Positions 23,749 through 32,384 of a stretch of DNA of 64,000 bases are shown here, piece by piece (position 1 is the stretch's first letter; each line of letters starts with the position of its first letter). Source of the DNA: Spirochaetota bacterium (GTDB lineage: Bacteria > Spirochaetota > Spirochaetia > Treponematales > Treponemataceae); the NCBI GenBank assembly GCA_023438065.1, contig JAEXRH010000002.1, positions 124,001 through 188,000 of the forward strand. The letters run 5' to 3'. Below the pieces are notes generated by a model, which ran no database searches, had not been told where the DNA came from, and worked only from the letters and a program-made list of their open reading frames with translations. The translations under genes and the position numbers were made by a program.

Positions 23749-25586
23749 CCGGGCGATCCGATTCCGTATCCCGCCGCCGCGCGCGTACCCGCCGGGCGGC
23801 GATTTTTTTCGCGTTTCTCGCCGCGTTCGCCTTCGCCTCGTGCGGCGCGCCCCGATCGAGGGTGCGGCTTACGGCCCGGAACGGGCAGGCCCTTTCCCTT
23901 CGCGCCCTCACGCCGAGCGCGCGCGACGGGCTTCTTTCCCCGTCGGGTGAGATCGCCGCGTTCTCGTTCAATCCCGCGCGCGCGGGGTTCGTTCCCCGAA
24001 AGAGCCGCGATGACGATTCCCGATCATCGGAAACCGAGCGCGCCCTTTCCGTCACCGTGGCGTGCGATTCGCCCGATCCCGTCGAGCTTACCTTCGCCGC
24101 GATCGTCGGATCCGATCTCGACAAGGCGGGCGACTCCGGGGCTTCGGTCTTTACGGAGGACTTTTTCGCCGGGCGTCCGCTCGCGGTCGCCGAGGCGGTC
24201 TCGGGGGAGGTGACGCTCGGCCTGTGCGTTCCCGTCTCCGGGGCCGGCGAGGTCGCCGAAGGCCGCGAGATCAGGGGGTTCGCGATTTCGGTTTCGGGCT
24301 CCCCGTCGGCGCGCGCGCGCGTCGTTTCCGCCATGGTAGGCGCTCCCGTCTCTCATTGGTCGTTCGGGGGGAAGCGCCTTTCCTTCGTGCCCTCGGCGGG
24401 GGGAGGCAGGATCAACGCGGCCGAGCTCGCGTCGGGCTTCCTTCCGCGCGTGCTCGTCCCGCGCGATTCGTACGCGACGCTCGATTTCGCTCCCGGGGGA
24501 CGCGGCGCGGGCGATCCCGCGAACCAGAAAAGGGCGTCGTTCCGTTCCGGTCGATCCTCGTTCACCGTGCGCGTGAGTCCCGTTCGCCGTCGCGCGTTCG
24601 TGCCCTCGTTCATCCTCGCCGGGTCCGGTGACGGGGACGGGGACGGCAGCGTTTTTCTCGCGCCCGAATCGGGTTGCGATGGCCTTACCGGCGTGTCGGT
24701 GACCCACGGCTCGCCGCTTCCCGTCGCCGACCGATCTTCGCCCGTGAGCCCCATACTCGCGGATCCCTCGCTCATCGTCGAGTGGCCGCGCGACCGCTGG
24801 CGGAAGGGCGATTTCGAGGTGTTTTCCTGGGACTGCTTTCCGACGGTGCTGATTTTCGACACGGCCGATTACGCCGCGCAGGACCGGCTCTTCAAGCGGC
24901 TCGCGTTTTTCGTGGAGAAGGAGGGGTATCGGGGAAAGCTTCTTTCCGACGCCGAGATGGAGGGGCTTCACGCGTACAACGCGCACGATTACCGCGCGGA
25001 GAGCCTCGCGGCCTTTTTCGACGCGGCCGCCTCGAGCGCGTTCCCGCTCGGGGAAAGCGAGCTCGAGCTCCGGGATATCCTCGTTCGCGAGGGGATCATC
25101 GTCGCGCGGAAAAAGGGATTCGCGCCGGGGGCGGGAGCCGTGCTGTCGATCTCGCGCGAGTCGGTTTCGTATCTTCGGTACCTTTTCATGGCCCACGAGG
25201 GCTATCACGGCATCTACTTCGTCGATCCCGATTTCCGCGCCGAGGTCTCGCGCGTCTATCGCTCGATGGACCCCCGCGCGATCGAGTACCTCCAGGGCTA
25301 CTTCACCGCAGTCGACACGCTCGGCTACGACACGAGCGATTCCTATCTCATGGAAAACGAGTTCATGGCCTATCTCATGCAGCAACCGCTCGACCGGGTC
25401 GGGTCGTATTTCGCCGGGGTGATCGCGGAGCGCTATCTCAGGCACGGCGGAAAGACCGAGCTCGCCGAATACGTGAGGCGAACGGGGGCGGCCGACTTCG
25501 TCCGCGCCGCGACCGAGCTCAACGAGTACGCGTTCTCCCGCTGGGGGCTCGGGGGAGGAAGGGTAGGGATGTTCGTTCCCGAGTGA
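23745..25586 (+). CDS. lipoprotein with HEGYH zinc-peptidase motif
   Basis: A 613-residue surface or periplasmic lipoprotein (lipobox FASCGAP). The N-terminal two thirds is beta-rich, with no family I know. Near the C-terminus a helix holds MAHEGYHGIYF, an HExxH zinc motif (His484, Glu485, His488), followed about 50 residues later by LMENEFMAYL with candidate third-ligand Glu537/539. This is the layout of gluzincin-type metallopeptidases. The substrate is unknown. The gene overlaps the preceding cytoplasmic protein gene by ATGA, an odd pairing of compartments. Confidence 0.75.
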   Translation: MTGRSDSVSRRRARTRRAAIFFAFLAAFAFASCGAPRSRVRLTARNGQALSLRALTPSARDGLLSPSGEIAAFSFNPARAGFVPRKSRDDDSRSSETERALSVTVACDSPDPVELTFAAIVGSDLDKAGDSGASVFTEDFFAGRPLAVAEAVSGEVTLGLCVPVSGAGEVAEGREIRGFAISVSGSPSARARVVSAMVGAPVSHWSFGGKRLSFVPSAGGGRINAAELASGFLPRVLVPRDSYATLDFAPGGRGAGDPANQKRASFRSGRSSFTVRVSPVRRRAFVPSFILAGSGDGDGDGSVFLAPESGCDGLTGVSVTHGSPLPVADRSSPVSPILADPSLIVEWPRDRWRKGDFEVFSWDCFPTVLIFDTADYAAQDRLFKRLAFFVEKEGYRGKLLSDAEMEGLHAYNAHDYRAESLAAFFDAAASSAFPLGESELELRDILVREGIIVARKKGFAPGAGAVLSISRESVSYLRYLFMAHEGYHGIYFVDPDFRAEVSRVYRSMDPRAIEYLQGYFTAVDTLGYDTSDSYLMENEFMAYLMQQPLDRVGSYFAGVIAERYLRHGGKTELAEYVRRTGAADFVRAATELNEYAFSRWGLGGGRVGMFVPE

Positions 25587-25604
25587 CGCGACGCGCGCGT
25601 TCCG

Positions 25605-26213
25605 TCAGAAGAGGAGGCGCGATTCCCTGCGCTCGTCTTCGGCGTCGGCGCCGCCCATGAGCTCGAAGTTGAAAAGCCGCTCGCTCGCGACGGTCGAGGG
25701 CGGCCCGTGCCCGGGCATCACGATCGTCGCGTCCGGCTGCGAGAGGAGCTTGTTCCTGAGGTGGATGAGGAGATTCCGTTTCCCGTACACGTTGTTCGTG
25801 ACGCCGAGTCTTCCCGCCGAGAGGGCGTCGCCGGTGAACACGACGTTCTCGATCTGGAACATGACCGAGTCGGGCGAGTGACCCGGCACCGCGTAGTAGC
25901 GCACGGCGAAGCCCGCCGCGGCGAAGGTCCCGTCGCCCTGGAGGAGTACGGTCTTTCTCCCGGCGAGCTGGTCGTCGGCCGCGTATACCTTCGGGTCGTA
26001 GATCCGGAGGAGCGTCTCGAGCCCCTTATGGTGCGTCTCGTGGTTGTGAGTCACGAGGACGGCGGAAAGCCAAAAGCGGTTCCGCTCGATATGGCCGAGC
26101 ACCTCGCGATCCATGATCCCCGGGTCGACGATGACCGCCTCGCCCGTCTTTTCGTTTCCGACGAGATAGCCGTTCGAGAAGCCGTGGGGCGAGTAATGGA
26201 AATACACCTTCAT
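25605..26213 (-). CDS. metallo-beta-lactamase-fold hydrolase (glyoxalase II-like)
   Basis: A 202-residue MBL-fold hydrolase of the short hydroxyacylglutathione-hydrolase-like group. Metal ligands: VLVTHNHETHHKG (the usual THxHxDH reads THNHETH, with Glu for Asp), GHSPDSV, TGDAL and PGHGP. The Glu replacing the conserved Asp that binds the second metal could lower binuclear metal affinity. Likely a thioesterase acting on small thioesters. It overlaps the stop of the pentapeptide-repeat gene by ATGA and forms an operon with it. Confidence 0.85.
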   Translation of the reverse strand: MKVYFHYSPHGFSNGYLVGNEKTGEAVIVDPGIMDREVLGHIERNRFWLSAVLVTHNHETHHKGLETLLRIYDPKVYAADDQLAGRKTVLLQGDGTFAAAGFAVRYYAVPGHSPDSVMFQIENVVFTGDALSAGRLGVTNNVYGKRNLLIHLRNKLLSQPDATIVMPGHGPPSTVASERLFNFELMGGADAEDERRESRLLF

Positions 26214-26755
26214 TCCGGGCTTTCCCCCTTGCCGAAGATCGCCTCGCGGGTGTTCGAGGCCTTGAAGGATACCTTTTCCCGTATCGTCTGGCAGAACATC
26301 GTCTTTTTCAGGTTGCAGTTCTGGAAGGAAGTGTCCTTGAGTGTCGCCATGACGAAGCGCGAGTTGTAGAGGTCGGAATCGTTGAACGAGGTGTTTCCCG
26401 AGAGGAGTCCGTTGAAGTTGTCGTGGAGGAGATCGGAATTCTCGAAGGTCGAGTCGCTCACGTGCACCCCGCCGAAGCTCGAGAACTGGATGTCGCAGCC
26501 TTTCAGCGAGCAGCGGGTGAACCGGGCGAAGTCGAAGAAGCACATCCGGAACCGGCAGCCGTCGAAGCGCACGTCGTGAAAGACCGCGCGGGTGAAATCG
26601 CAGCCGGTGAAGGTCTTCCCCGAGAGGTCGGCGCCCCGCAGCTCGATGCCGCCGAAGTCCGCGCTGTTGATGCCGTCCGTCGCGTCGAGGATGGCGCTGA
26701 GGTCTCCCTTCGGGTTGTCCCGGTTGGCGGTGAACATGGGTATACTGTAGGTCAT
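26210..26755 (-). CDS. pentapeptide-repeat protein
   Basis: A 181-residue pentapeptide-repeat protein forming a right-handed quadrilateral beta-helix: successive A(D/N)LXX-like units such as GADLSGKTFTGCDFTRAVF, GCRFRMCFFDFARFTRC, DSTFENSDLLHDNF and GNTSFNDSDLYNSRF. It is Cys-rich for the family. Such proteins can mimic DNA or act as scaffolds (Qnr/MfpA type), but nothing here defines a target. The ATG overlaps the region opposite the divergent zinc-ribbon gene. It is coupled by ATGA to the MBL hydrolase. Confidence 0.85.
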   Translation of the reverse strand: MTYSIPMFTANRDNPKGDLSAILDATDGINSADFGGIELRGADLSGKTFTGCDFTRAVFHDVRFDGCRFRMCFFDFARFTRCSLKGCDIQFSSFGGVHVSDSTFENSDLLHDNFNGLLSGNTSFNDSDLYNSRFVMATLKDTSFQNCNLKKTMFCQTIREKVSFKASNTREAIFGKGESPE

Positions 26756-26790
26756 TGCGCGATTTTGGTCAAATGGGTTATGATATTCCG

Positions 26791-27081
26791 ATGTGCTGGA
26801 AATGCGGAAAGGGGATCGCGCTTGACGGTCCCGCCGGAAGGACGCTCGCCTGCGATTCGTGCGGCGCCGACGTCCGTTCCTGCAAAAACTGCGAGTTCTT
26901 CTCTCCCGGTTCGTATCACGATTGCGCCGAGCGCGTCGACGAGGCCGTCCGCGACAAGGAACGCGCGAATTTCTGCGATTCATTCAGGCTGAAGGCCGCG
27001 TACCGCCGGGATCACCCGATAAACGGCTCGGGTAAAACGGACGGCGCGCGATCGGCCTTCGACAGCCTTTTCGACTCATGA
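26791..27081 (+). CDS. small zinc-ribbon protein
   Basis: A 96-residue protein starting MCWKCGKGI, with three CxxC pairs (CWKC, CDSC, CKNC) and further Cys/His in SYHDCAER and NFCDSF, so it should bind one or two zinc ions. The C-terminus is disordered. The function is unknown. Translation from the ATG at 26791 is favoured: a TATGAT -10 ends six bases before it and no ribosome site is present, indicating a leaderless transcript; the in-frame ATG at 26773 lies upstream of that -10. It precedes murI by 23 bases. Confidence 0.65.
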   Translation: MCWKCGKGIALDGPAGRTLACDSCGADVRSCKNCEFFSPGSYHDCAERVDEAVRDKERANFCDSFRLKAAYRRDHPINGSGKTDGARSAFDSLFDS

Positions 27082-27104
27082 CCGAGTCAAGGACCGATTA
27101 ACCT

Positions 27105-27908
27105 ATGGAAGAGAGCTCCGAAGCCTCGTATCAATACGCCTTTCTCGACTCCGGTTCGGGCGGGTTTCCCTACCTCGCGCAGCTGAAGGCCCACGCGCCG
27201 GAGGCCTCGTGCGTGTACGTCGCGGACGTCGCGCATTTCCCCTACGGCGAGAAGACCCGCGACGAGGTGATCGCGTTCTCGTGCGCGACCGTCGAGCGCC
27301 TCCTTTCGCGCTTCAGGCCCGAATGCGTCGTCGTCGCGTGCAACACGATATCCGTCGCCGCGCTGCCGACGCTCCGCGAGCGCTTCGACGTCCCCTTCGT
27401 CGGTACCGTCCCCGCCATCAAGCTCGCCGCCTCGCGCTCGGGCAATCGGAAGATCGGCCTTCTCGCGACCGAGCGCACGGTCCGCGACCCCTACACGGAC
27501 GACCTCATCGCCCGCTTCGCCTCCGACTGCGAGATCGTGAGGATCGGCGATTCCGGGCTCATCTCCCGTATCGAGCGCGAGCTCGTCACCGCCCCGCGCG
27601 AGACCCGCCTCGCCGCCGTGCGGCCGACGATCGACCGCTTCCGCGCCGCCGGGGTCGACACGGTCGTGCTCGCCTGCACGCACTTTCTCCACTTGAGCGA
27701 GGAGTTCCGCGAGGTCGCGTCTCCCGACATCGAAATCATCGATTCCCGCGAGGGCGTCGCCCAGCAGGCGCTCCGGCTCGTACCCCCGCGCGAGCTCGAG
27801 CACCGCGAGGGCGCCTGCTTCGTGACCGCGATCCTCTCGCCCGAGATGGACGCGCTTTACAAGACCTACGCGCGCCTTTTCGGCATATCCTGGAAGGGCA
27901 TCCTGTGA
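27105..27908 (+). CDS. murI: glutamate racemase
   Basis: A 267-residue cofactor-independent racemase making D-glutamate for peptidoglycan. The two-base Cys pair is present in VVACNTIS and LACTHFL, with the FLDSGSGGFPYL motif at the N-terminus and the PYGEKTRDEV segment. It lies in the cytoplasm and acts at the first step of wall precursor synthesis. The stop overlaps the rsgA start by GTGA. It belongs to the zinc-ribbon-murI-rsgA-mutS2 operon. Confidence 0.95.
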   Translation: MEESSEASYQYAFLDSGSGGFPYLAQLKAHAPEASCVYVADVAHFPYGEKTRDEVIAFSCATVERLLSRFRPECVVVACNTISVAALPTLRERFDVPFVGTVPAIKLAASRSGNRKIGLLATERTVRDPYTDDLIARFASDCEIVRIGDSGLISRIERELVTAPRETRLAAVRPTIDRFRAAGVDTVVLACTHFLHLSEEFREVASPDIEIIDSREGVAQQALRLVPPRELEHREGACFVTAILSPEMDALYKTYARLFGISWKGIL

Positions 27909-28846
27909 TCGAGGCCCTGGTTCTCGGCGGGACGAACGGGCAATTCGAGGTCGAGACCCCGGAAGGCCGGGTTCTTCTCTGCGTCATAAAGGGCAAGATC
28001 CTCAAGGAGTCGGAGGGCTACTATAACCCGCTCGCGCCGGGCGACCGCGTCGCGATCGAGCCCGACGTCCATGACAGCGCGCGCGGCCAGATCGTCTCTC
28101 TCGTCCCGAGGCGAAACCACTTCGTGCGCTGGAACCAGAAGGGAAACGCCCCGCAGCTCCTCGCCGCGAACCTCGACCTCGTCGTCATCGTCACCACGCC
28201 CGCCGAGCCGCCGTTCAGGCCGCGCTTCGTCGACCGCGCGCTCATCCAGGCGGACGCCGAGCACATAGAGCCGGTGATCCTCATGAACAAGTGCGACCTC
28301 AAGGCCGACCCCGACGCGGACGACCGCATGACCGACTGGGCCCGGCTCGGGTACCGGACGCTCCGCGTCTCGGCGAAGACGGGCGAGGGGATGGACGAGC
28401 TCGCCGCGCTCCTTTCGGGTCGCCTTTCCGCCTTCGTCGGCCAGTCCGGCGTCGGGAAGTCGAGCCTCCTCAACGCCCTCGACACCCGGCTCGCGCTTAA
28501 GACCTCCTCGCTTTCCGAGAAGTACGGGCGCGGCACGCACACGACGACGAAGGGCATGCTTTTCCATCTCCCGCCCGACGTCGACGGCAGGATCGCCTCG
28601 ATCGTCGACACCCCGGGCGTCAGGCGCTTCATCCTTCACGACATCCCCGCGAAGGATCTCATCCTTTATTTCCGCGAGATGGAACCGCTCGTCGGCAATT
28701 GCACCTGGGGGCTCTCGTGCTCGCACGAGAGCGAGCCCGGCTGCAAGATCCTCGAGGCGGTCTACAGCGGCGTCATCCACGAACAGCGATATGAGAGCTG
28801 GCAGCGCATCCGGGAAGAGATCGAAACCGGAAGCTGGTCCGACTGA
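27905..28846 (+). CDS. rsgA: ribosome small subunit-dependent GTPase A
   Basis: A 313-residue circularly permuted GTPase for late 30S maturation. Order seen: OB fold, NKCD (G4), SAKTGEGMDEL (G5), GQSGVGKSSLLN (G1), GRGTHTTT (G2), DTPGVR (G3), then the zinc knuckle with Cys and His in CTWGLSCSHESEPGC. Start GTG 27905 overlaps the murI stop (GTGA); longer in-frame starts are antiphase murI sequence. The length is normal for RsgA. Confidence 0.95.
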   Translation: MIEALVLGGTNGQFEVETPEGRVLLCVIKGKILKESEGYYNPLAPGDRVAIEPDVHDSARGQIVSLVPRRNHFVRWNQKGNAPQLLAANLDLVVIVTTPAEPPFRPRFVDRALIQADAEHIEPVILMNKCDLKADPDADDRMTDWARLGYRTLRVSAKTGEGMDELAALLSGRLSAFVGQSGVGKSSLLNALDTRLALKTSSLSEKYGRGTHTTTKGMLFHLPPDVDGRIASIVDTPGVRRFILHDIPAKDLILYFREMEPLVGNCTWGLSCSHESEPGCKILEAVYSGVIHEQRYESWQRIREEIETGSWSD

Positions 28847-28863
28847 CCGGAGTAACGACCATC

Positions 28864-31602
28864 ATGAACGAACGAACCCTTGAGACCCTCGAGTATCCCC
28901 GCATCCGGGAAACGATCGCGGGCTTTTGCATGAGCGCGGAGGGGAAGGAAGCTTTCCTTCTCCGCGAACCCTCCACCGACCGCGCCGAGATCGCGCTCCT
29001 TAAAAAACTCGCGTCTTCCTGGCTCGCATCCCTTTCGGCCGAGAATCCGCCCCCGCTCGTCGGCTGGCCCGCGGTCGGCCCCTTCCTCTCGCGTATCCGC
29101 GTCGAGGGAGCCTCTCTCTCGGTCGAGGAGCTCTACGCCCTCGGCCTGTTCTGCGACTCGACGGCGAAGCTCCGCTCGTGGGCGGAGTTCCGCGCGCGTC
29201 AGGCGGAATCGGGGAAACGCGACCTCATGGCGAACGTCGGATCGTCGGGCGGGCAATCCGGCGCGTCCGCGAGTCGTGGCGGTTCTGCCGGGCTAGACGC
29301 GGCGTCCGTCGACGGCGCTCCTTCCGACGTCGGCTCCGTCCCCGGCGCCGTCGCGGAAGCGCTTTCAGGATCGATCGCGCAAAGCGCCGACGGCGCGGTT
29401 ATCGCGTGCGCGAAAACCCTTCCCGATCTCGCCCCCTGCGCGGAGGAGATCTTCCGCGTCGTCGACCGCTCGACGGGCGAGATCCGCGACCTTCCCGAGC
29501 TCCGCGCGATCAGGCAGGGCATCCAGAAGATCAGGCAGGACATCGAGCGGCTCGTCGGCCGCTACCTTTCCGACGACGGCCTCAGGGGCGCGCTCCAGTC
29601 GACCCTCCCGACGATCAGGGACGGGAGGCAGGTCATCGCCCTTCGCGCGAACTTCAAGGGACGCGTGCGCGGCATCGTGCACGAGGTCTCGCAGTCGGGG
29701 CAGACGGTGTACGTCGAGCCCGAGGACGTCGTCGACCGGAATAACGACCTCGTCACCGAGGAGCACCGGCTCTCGCGGGAGGTCGCGCGCATCCTCCGCG
29801 AGACGACCGCCTCGCTTTCCCCGCGCCATGGCGAGCTTTCCCTCGCGCTTCGCCTCATGGTCTTCCTCGACGGCGCGTGCGCGTCCGCCCGCTGGGGCCG
29901 CGACACGCGCGGCGTCTTCGCCTGCGACCGGCCCTTCTCCGAGGGGGACGAGACCCCGATCATCGCGATCAGGCAGGGCCGCCATCCCCTTCTCGGGCTT
30001 CGTGCCGTCCCGATCGACCTCGTCCTCACCCCCGGCGGCCGCGTCCTCATCGTCACCGGCCCCAACACCGGCGGCAAGACCGTCACCCTCAAGACCGTCG
30101 CGCTCTTCGCGCTCATCAACCAGTCGGGCTGGCCCGTGCCCTCGGGCGAGCGCACGGCGCTCCCCGTCTTCGACTACGTCGGCTGCGACATCGGCGACGA
30201 GCAGTCCCTCGACCAATCCCTCTCCACGTTCTCGGGCCACATGAAGAACGTCGCCCGAATGATGGAGAAGGCGGGTCCCGAGAGCCTCGTCCTCCTCGAC
30301 GAGCTCGGGAGCGGCACCGACCCGCAGGAGGGGAGCGCGATCGCTATGGCCGTGCTCGACTCCCTCCTCGAGCGGGGCTCGACGGTCCTTTCGACGACGC
30401 ACCACGGCATCCTCAAGAACTACGGCTACACGCATCGCGCGTGCGTGAACGCCTCGGTCGACTTCGACGACGCGACGCTGTCGCCGACCTACCGCATCCT
30501 TATGGGCGTGCCGGGCGAGAGCCACGCGCTCGAGATCGCGAGCCGGAACGGGCTCGATCCCGCTACCGTCGAGCGCGCGCGGAGCTACCTCGTCGAGGAG
30601 CGCGCGGACGTGTCGGCGCTCATCCGCGGCCTCACCGCGAAGCACGAGGAGCTCGACCGCTTCGAGCGCGAGAAGAAGAGCGAGGAGGAAATCTTGCGCG
30701 AGCGTCGGCGGAAGACCGACCTCAAGGACCTTCAGCTCAAGCAAAAGGAAAACGAGCTTCGCGCCCAAGGGTACAGGCGGCTCGAGAACCTCCTTTCCGA
30801 GAGCAGAAAGCAACTCGAGAACCTCGTCCGCGAGCTCCGCGAGGGCGAGCTCACGCGCGAGAAAACCGTGCAGGTGAAGGCCTGGATGGCCGATCTCGAA
30901 AAGCGCGTCAACGCCGAATACGAGGGGCTCGAGGCCTCGCGCGAGGAGACTGCCGCGCTCGGCCGCGAGGTCGACTCGCGCGTCAAGGCGGAAGACGCCG
31001 AACGCGCGCGGGAAGCGAAGGCCCAGAAAGGGGCCAGGGGCCAGAAGCGCGCGGCGTCCGCGCGCGCAGGTTCGCCCGACTCCAATGCCGCTGACGCCTC
31101 GGCGCGCGGCGGCCGGTACGGGAAGGATTCGGGCGGCTTCGAGTACGTCCCCGAGTTCGCCCCCGGCGTCGAGGTCTACGTCGGCGCCTCGAAGAGCCGC
31201 GGCACGCTCGTCCGCGAGGCGAAAAAGGGTCAGTGGATCGTCACGGTCGGCACCCTCAAGATGACCTGCAAGGAAGCGGACTTGAGCGCCGTACCCGTCA
31301 ACGGGCAGAAGCGGAACGTCACGGTCGAGTATCACGCGGACCTTTCCGACGGCGAGACGCCCGCCTTCGAGCTCCGGCTTCTCGGCATGCGGCACGACGA
31401 GGCCGTCAAGGCGCTCGAGCGCCAGCTCGATCTCGCCTCGATGAAGGGCCTCAAGGAGTTCTCGATCGTGCACGGGAAGGGACACGGCATCCTACAGACG
31501 GCCGTTCACGAAGCGCTCTCCCGCTACGCGGCCGTCGCCGAATACCACTTCGCCCGGCCCGAGCAGGGCGGCACGGGAAAGACGATCGTCACGATGAAGT
31601 AG
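28864..31602 (+). CDS. mutS2: MutS2 endonuclease/ribosome-rescue ATPase
   Basis: A 912-residue MutS2: clamp and lever helices, ATPase with Walker A VTGPNTGGKT and Walker B LLDELGSGTDPQEGS, a long coiled coil (about 590-710) and a C-terminal Smr domain (about 835-912, with LDLASMKG and EFSIVHGKGHGIL). MutS2 suppresses recombination and rescues collided ribosomes in other bacteria. It is longer than the usual 780-800 residues because of a low-complexity Ser/Gly/Ala insert at about residues 125-165 and an Ala/Arg-rich linker at about 715-760. It is the last gene of the murI-rsgA operon. Confidence 0.93.
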   Translation: MNERTLETLEYPRIRETIAGFCMSAEGKEAFLLREPSTDRAEIALLKKLASSWLASLSAENPPPLVGWPAVGPFLSRIRVEGASLSVEELYALGLFCDSTAKLRSWAEFRARQAESGKRDLMANVGSSGGQSGASASRGGSAGLDAASVDGAPSDVGSVPGAVAEALSGSIAQSADGAVIACAKTLPDLAPCAEEIFRVVDRSTGEIRDLPELRAIRQGIQKIRQDIERLVGRYLSDDGLRGALQSTLPTIRDGRQVIALRANFKGRVRGIVHEVSQSGQTVYVEPEDVVDRNNDLVTEEHRLSREVARILRETTASLSPRHGELSLALRLMVFLDGACASARWGRDTRGVFACDRPFSEGDETPIIAIRQGRHPLLGLRAVPIDLVLTPGGRVLIVTGPNTGGKTVTLKTVALFALINQSGWPVPSGERTALPVFDYVGCDIGDEQSLDQSLSTFSGHMKNVARMMEKAGPESLVLLDELGSGTDPQEGSAIAMAVLDSLLERGSTVLSTTHHGILKNYGYTHRACVNASVDFDDATLSPTYRILMGVPGESHALEIASRNGLDPATVERARSYLVEERADVSALIRGLTAKHEELDRFEREKKSEEEILRERRRKTDLKDLQLKQKENELRAQGYRRLENLLSESRKQLENLVRELREGELTREKTVQVKAWMADLEKRVNAEYEGLEASREETAALGREVDSRVKAEDAERAREAKAQKGARGQKRAASARAGSPDSNAADASARGGRYGKDSGGFEYVPEFAPGVEVYVGASKSRGTLVREAKKGQWIVTVGTLKMTCKEADLSAVPVNGQKRNVTVEYHADLSDGETPAFELRLLGMRHDEAVKALERQLDLASMKGLKEFSIVHGKGHGILQTAVHEALSRYAAVAEYHFARPEQGGTGKTIVTMK

Positions 31603-31620
31603 CCGCCGCGGGGGCCGCGG

Positions 31621-31806
31621 GGTGAAAGCATCAAGCAGGGCGAAATCTTAACGGGTCCGCGGATCGGCTGACGGACGCGGGCGCGGGGTGAAAGCATCAA
31701 GCAGGGCGAAATCTTAACGGGTCCGCGGAGCGACTGAAGGATGCGGGGTGACAACTGTAAGCTGGGCGAAATCTGAACGGGGCCGCGGAGCGGCTGATGG
31801 TCGAGC
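31621..31806. repeat. three direct repeats of 60-66 bp after mutS2
   Basis: Units begin at 31621, 31687 and 31747. Each carries GGTGA, then AAGCAGGGCGAAATCTTAAC (units 1 and 2) and CCGCGGA followed by a CGGCTGA-like end. Units 1 and 2 are nearly identical; unit 3 has diverged (GACAACTGTAAGCTGG). No gene lies in this 209-base gap and I see no T-rich terminator. Reading frames through it are products of the repeats. Confidence 0.85.
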
Positions 31807-31811
31807 AGTGG

Positions 31812-32363
31812 CTAGCCGACGATCTCCTGGCGTTCGCCGTCGATGAGGATGGCCTGCCGGTTCGTGAGCGATACCTCGCCGTTCCCGACGGTCGCGACCG
31901 GGCCGGGCAGGGTCCCCCGCTCGCAATGCACCCGTAGCGCGACGTCGACGAATCCGAGCCCGCGCTTCACGTTACGGGCCGCGACGCAGCTTCCCGCGCT
32001 CACGCCGACGTACACGCCGCCCGAGCGGACGAACCTGAGGAGCCTTCCCCGGAACCCGCTGTCGTTGATTCTCCGTATCAGATAGTCAGCGTCTCCGCCG
32101 CAGAAATAGACGGCGTCGTGCGCGCGGAGCGCGGAATAGGGCATCGCGCGGTGAAGGTCGTATACCGTGACGTTTTCCTTCGGGATTCCCGCGGAAAGGA
32201 GATCGTTCATGCACTTGGGAAGCATGGCGATCGCGTCCGGATGGATCGCCGCGGTCGGGACGAAAACGACTTTCATCCCGTTCGCCTTCTTTCCGACCAT
32301 GTCGAGAAAGAGCGTCGTCAAGAGCGGGTTCTCGAAACCGGCGGACGTCAGCAGCGCTTTCAC
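31812..32363 (-). CDS. peptidase E-like (S51) class I amidotransferase-fold protein
   Basis: A 183-residue member of the S51/PepE-like family. The FCGGDADYLIRRI segment and the nucleophile turn VGVSAGSCVAA (Ser in SAGS) are diagnostic. PepE cleaves Asp-X dipeptides; related proteins act as cyanophycinases. It is slightly short (PepE is about 230), missing part of the C-terminal region, so the exact specificity is open. It follows the DUF342 gene by 21 bases on the same strand, so it is probably under the same divergent promoter. Confidence 0.8.
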   Translation of the reverse strand: MKALLTSAGFENPLLTTLFLDMVGKKANGMKVVFVPTAAIHPDAIAMLPKCMNDLLSAGIPKENVTVYDLHRAMPYSALRAHDAVYFCGGDADYLIRRINDSGFRGRLLRFVRSGGVYVGVSAGSCVAARNVKRGLGFVDVALRVHCERGTLPGPVATVGNGEVSLTNRQAILIDGERQEIVG

Positions 32364-32384
32364 GCGATTACCGTTCCCTTCTCG

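Noticed and set aside
29365..31485. 706-residue minus-strand open frame
   Set aside because: Antisense to mutS2, no ribosome site, no motif.
31524..31754. 76-residue minus-strand frame with a repeated RGPVKISPCLMLSPR peptide
   Set aside because: Created by the direct repeats and overlapping the mutS2 3' end; no start signal.
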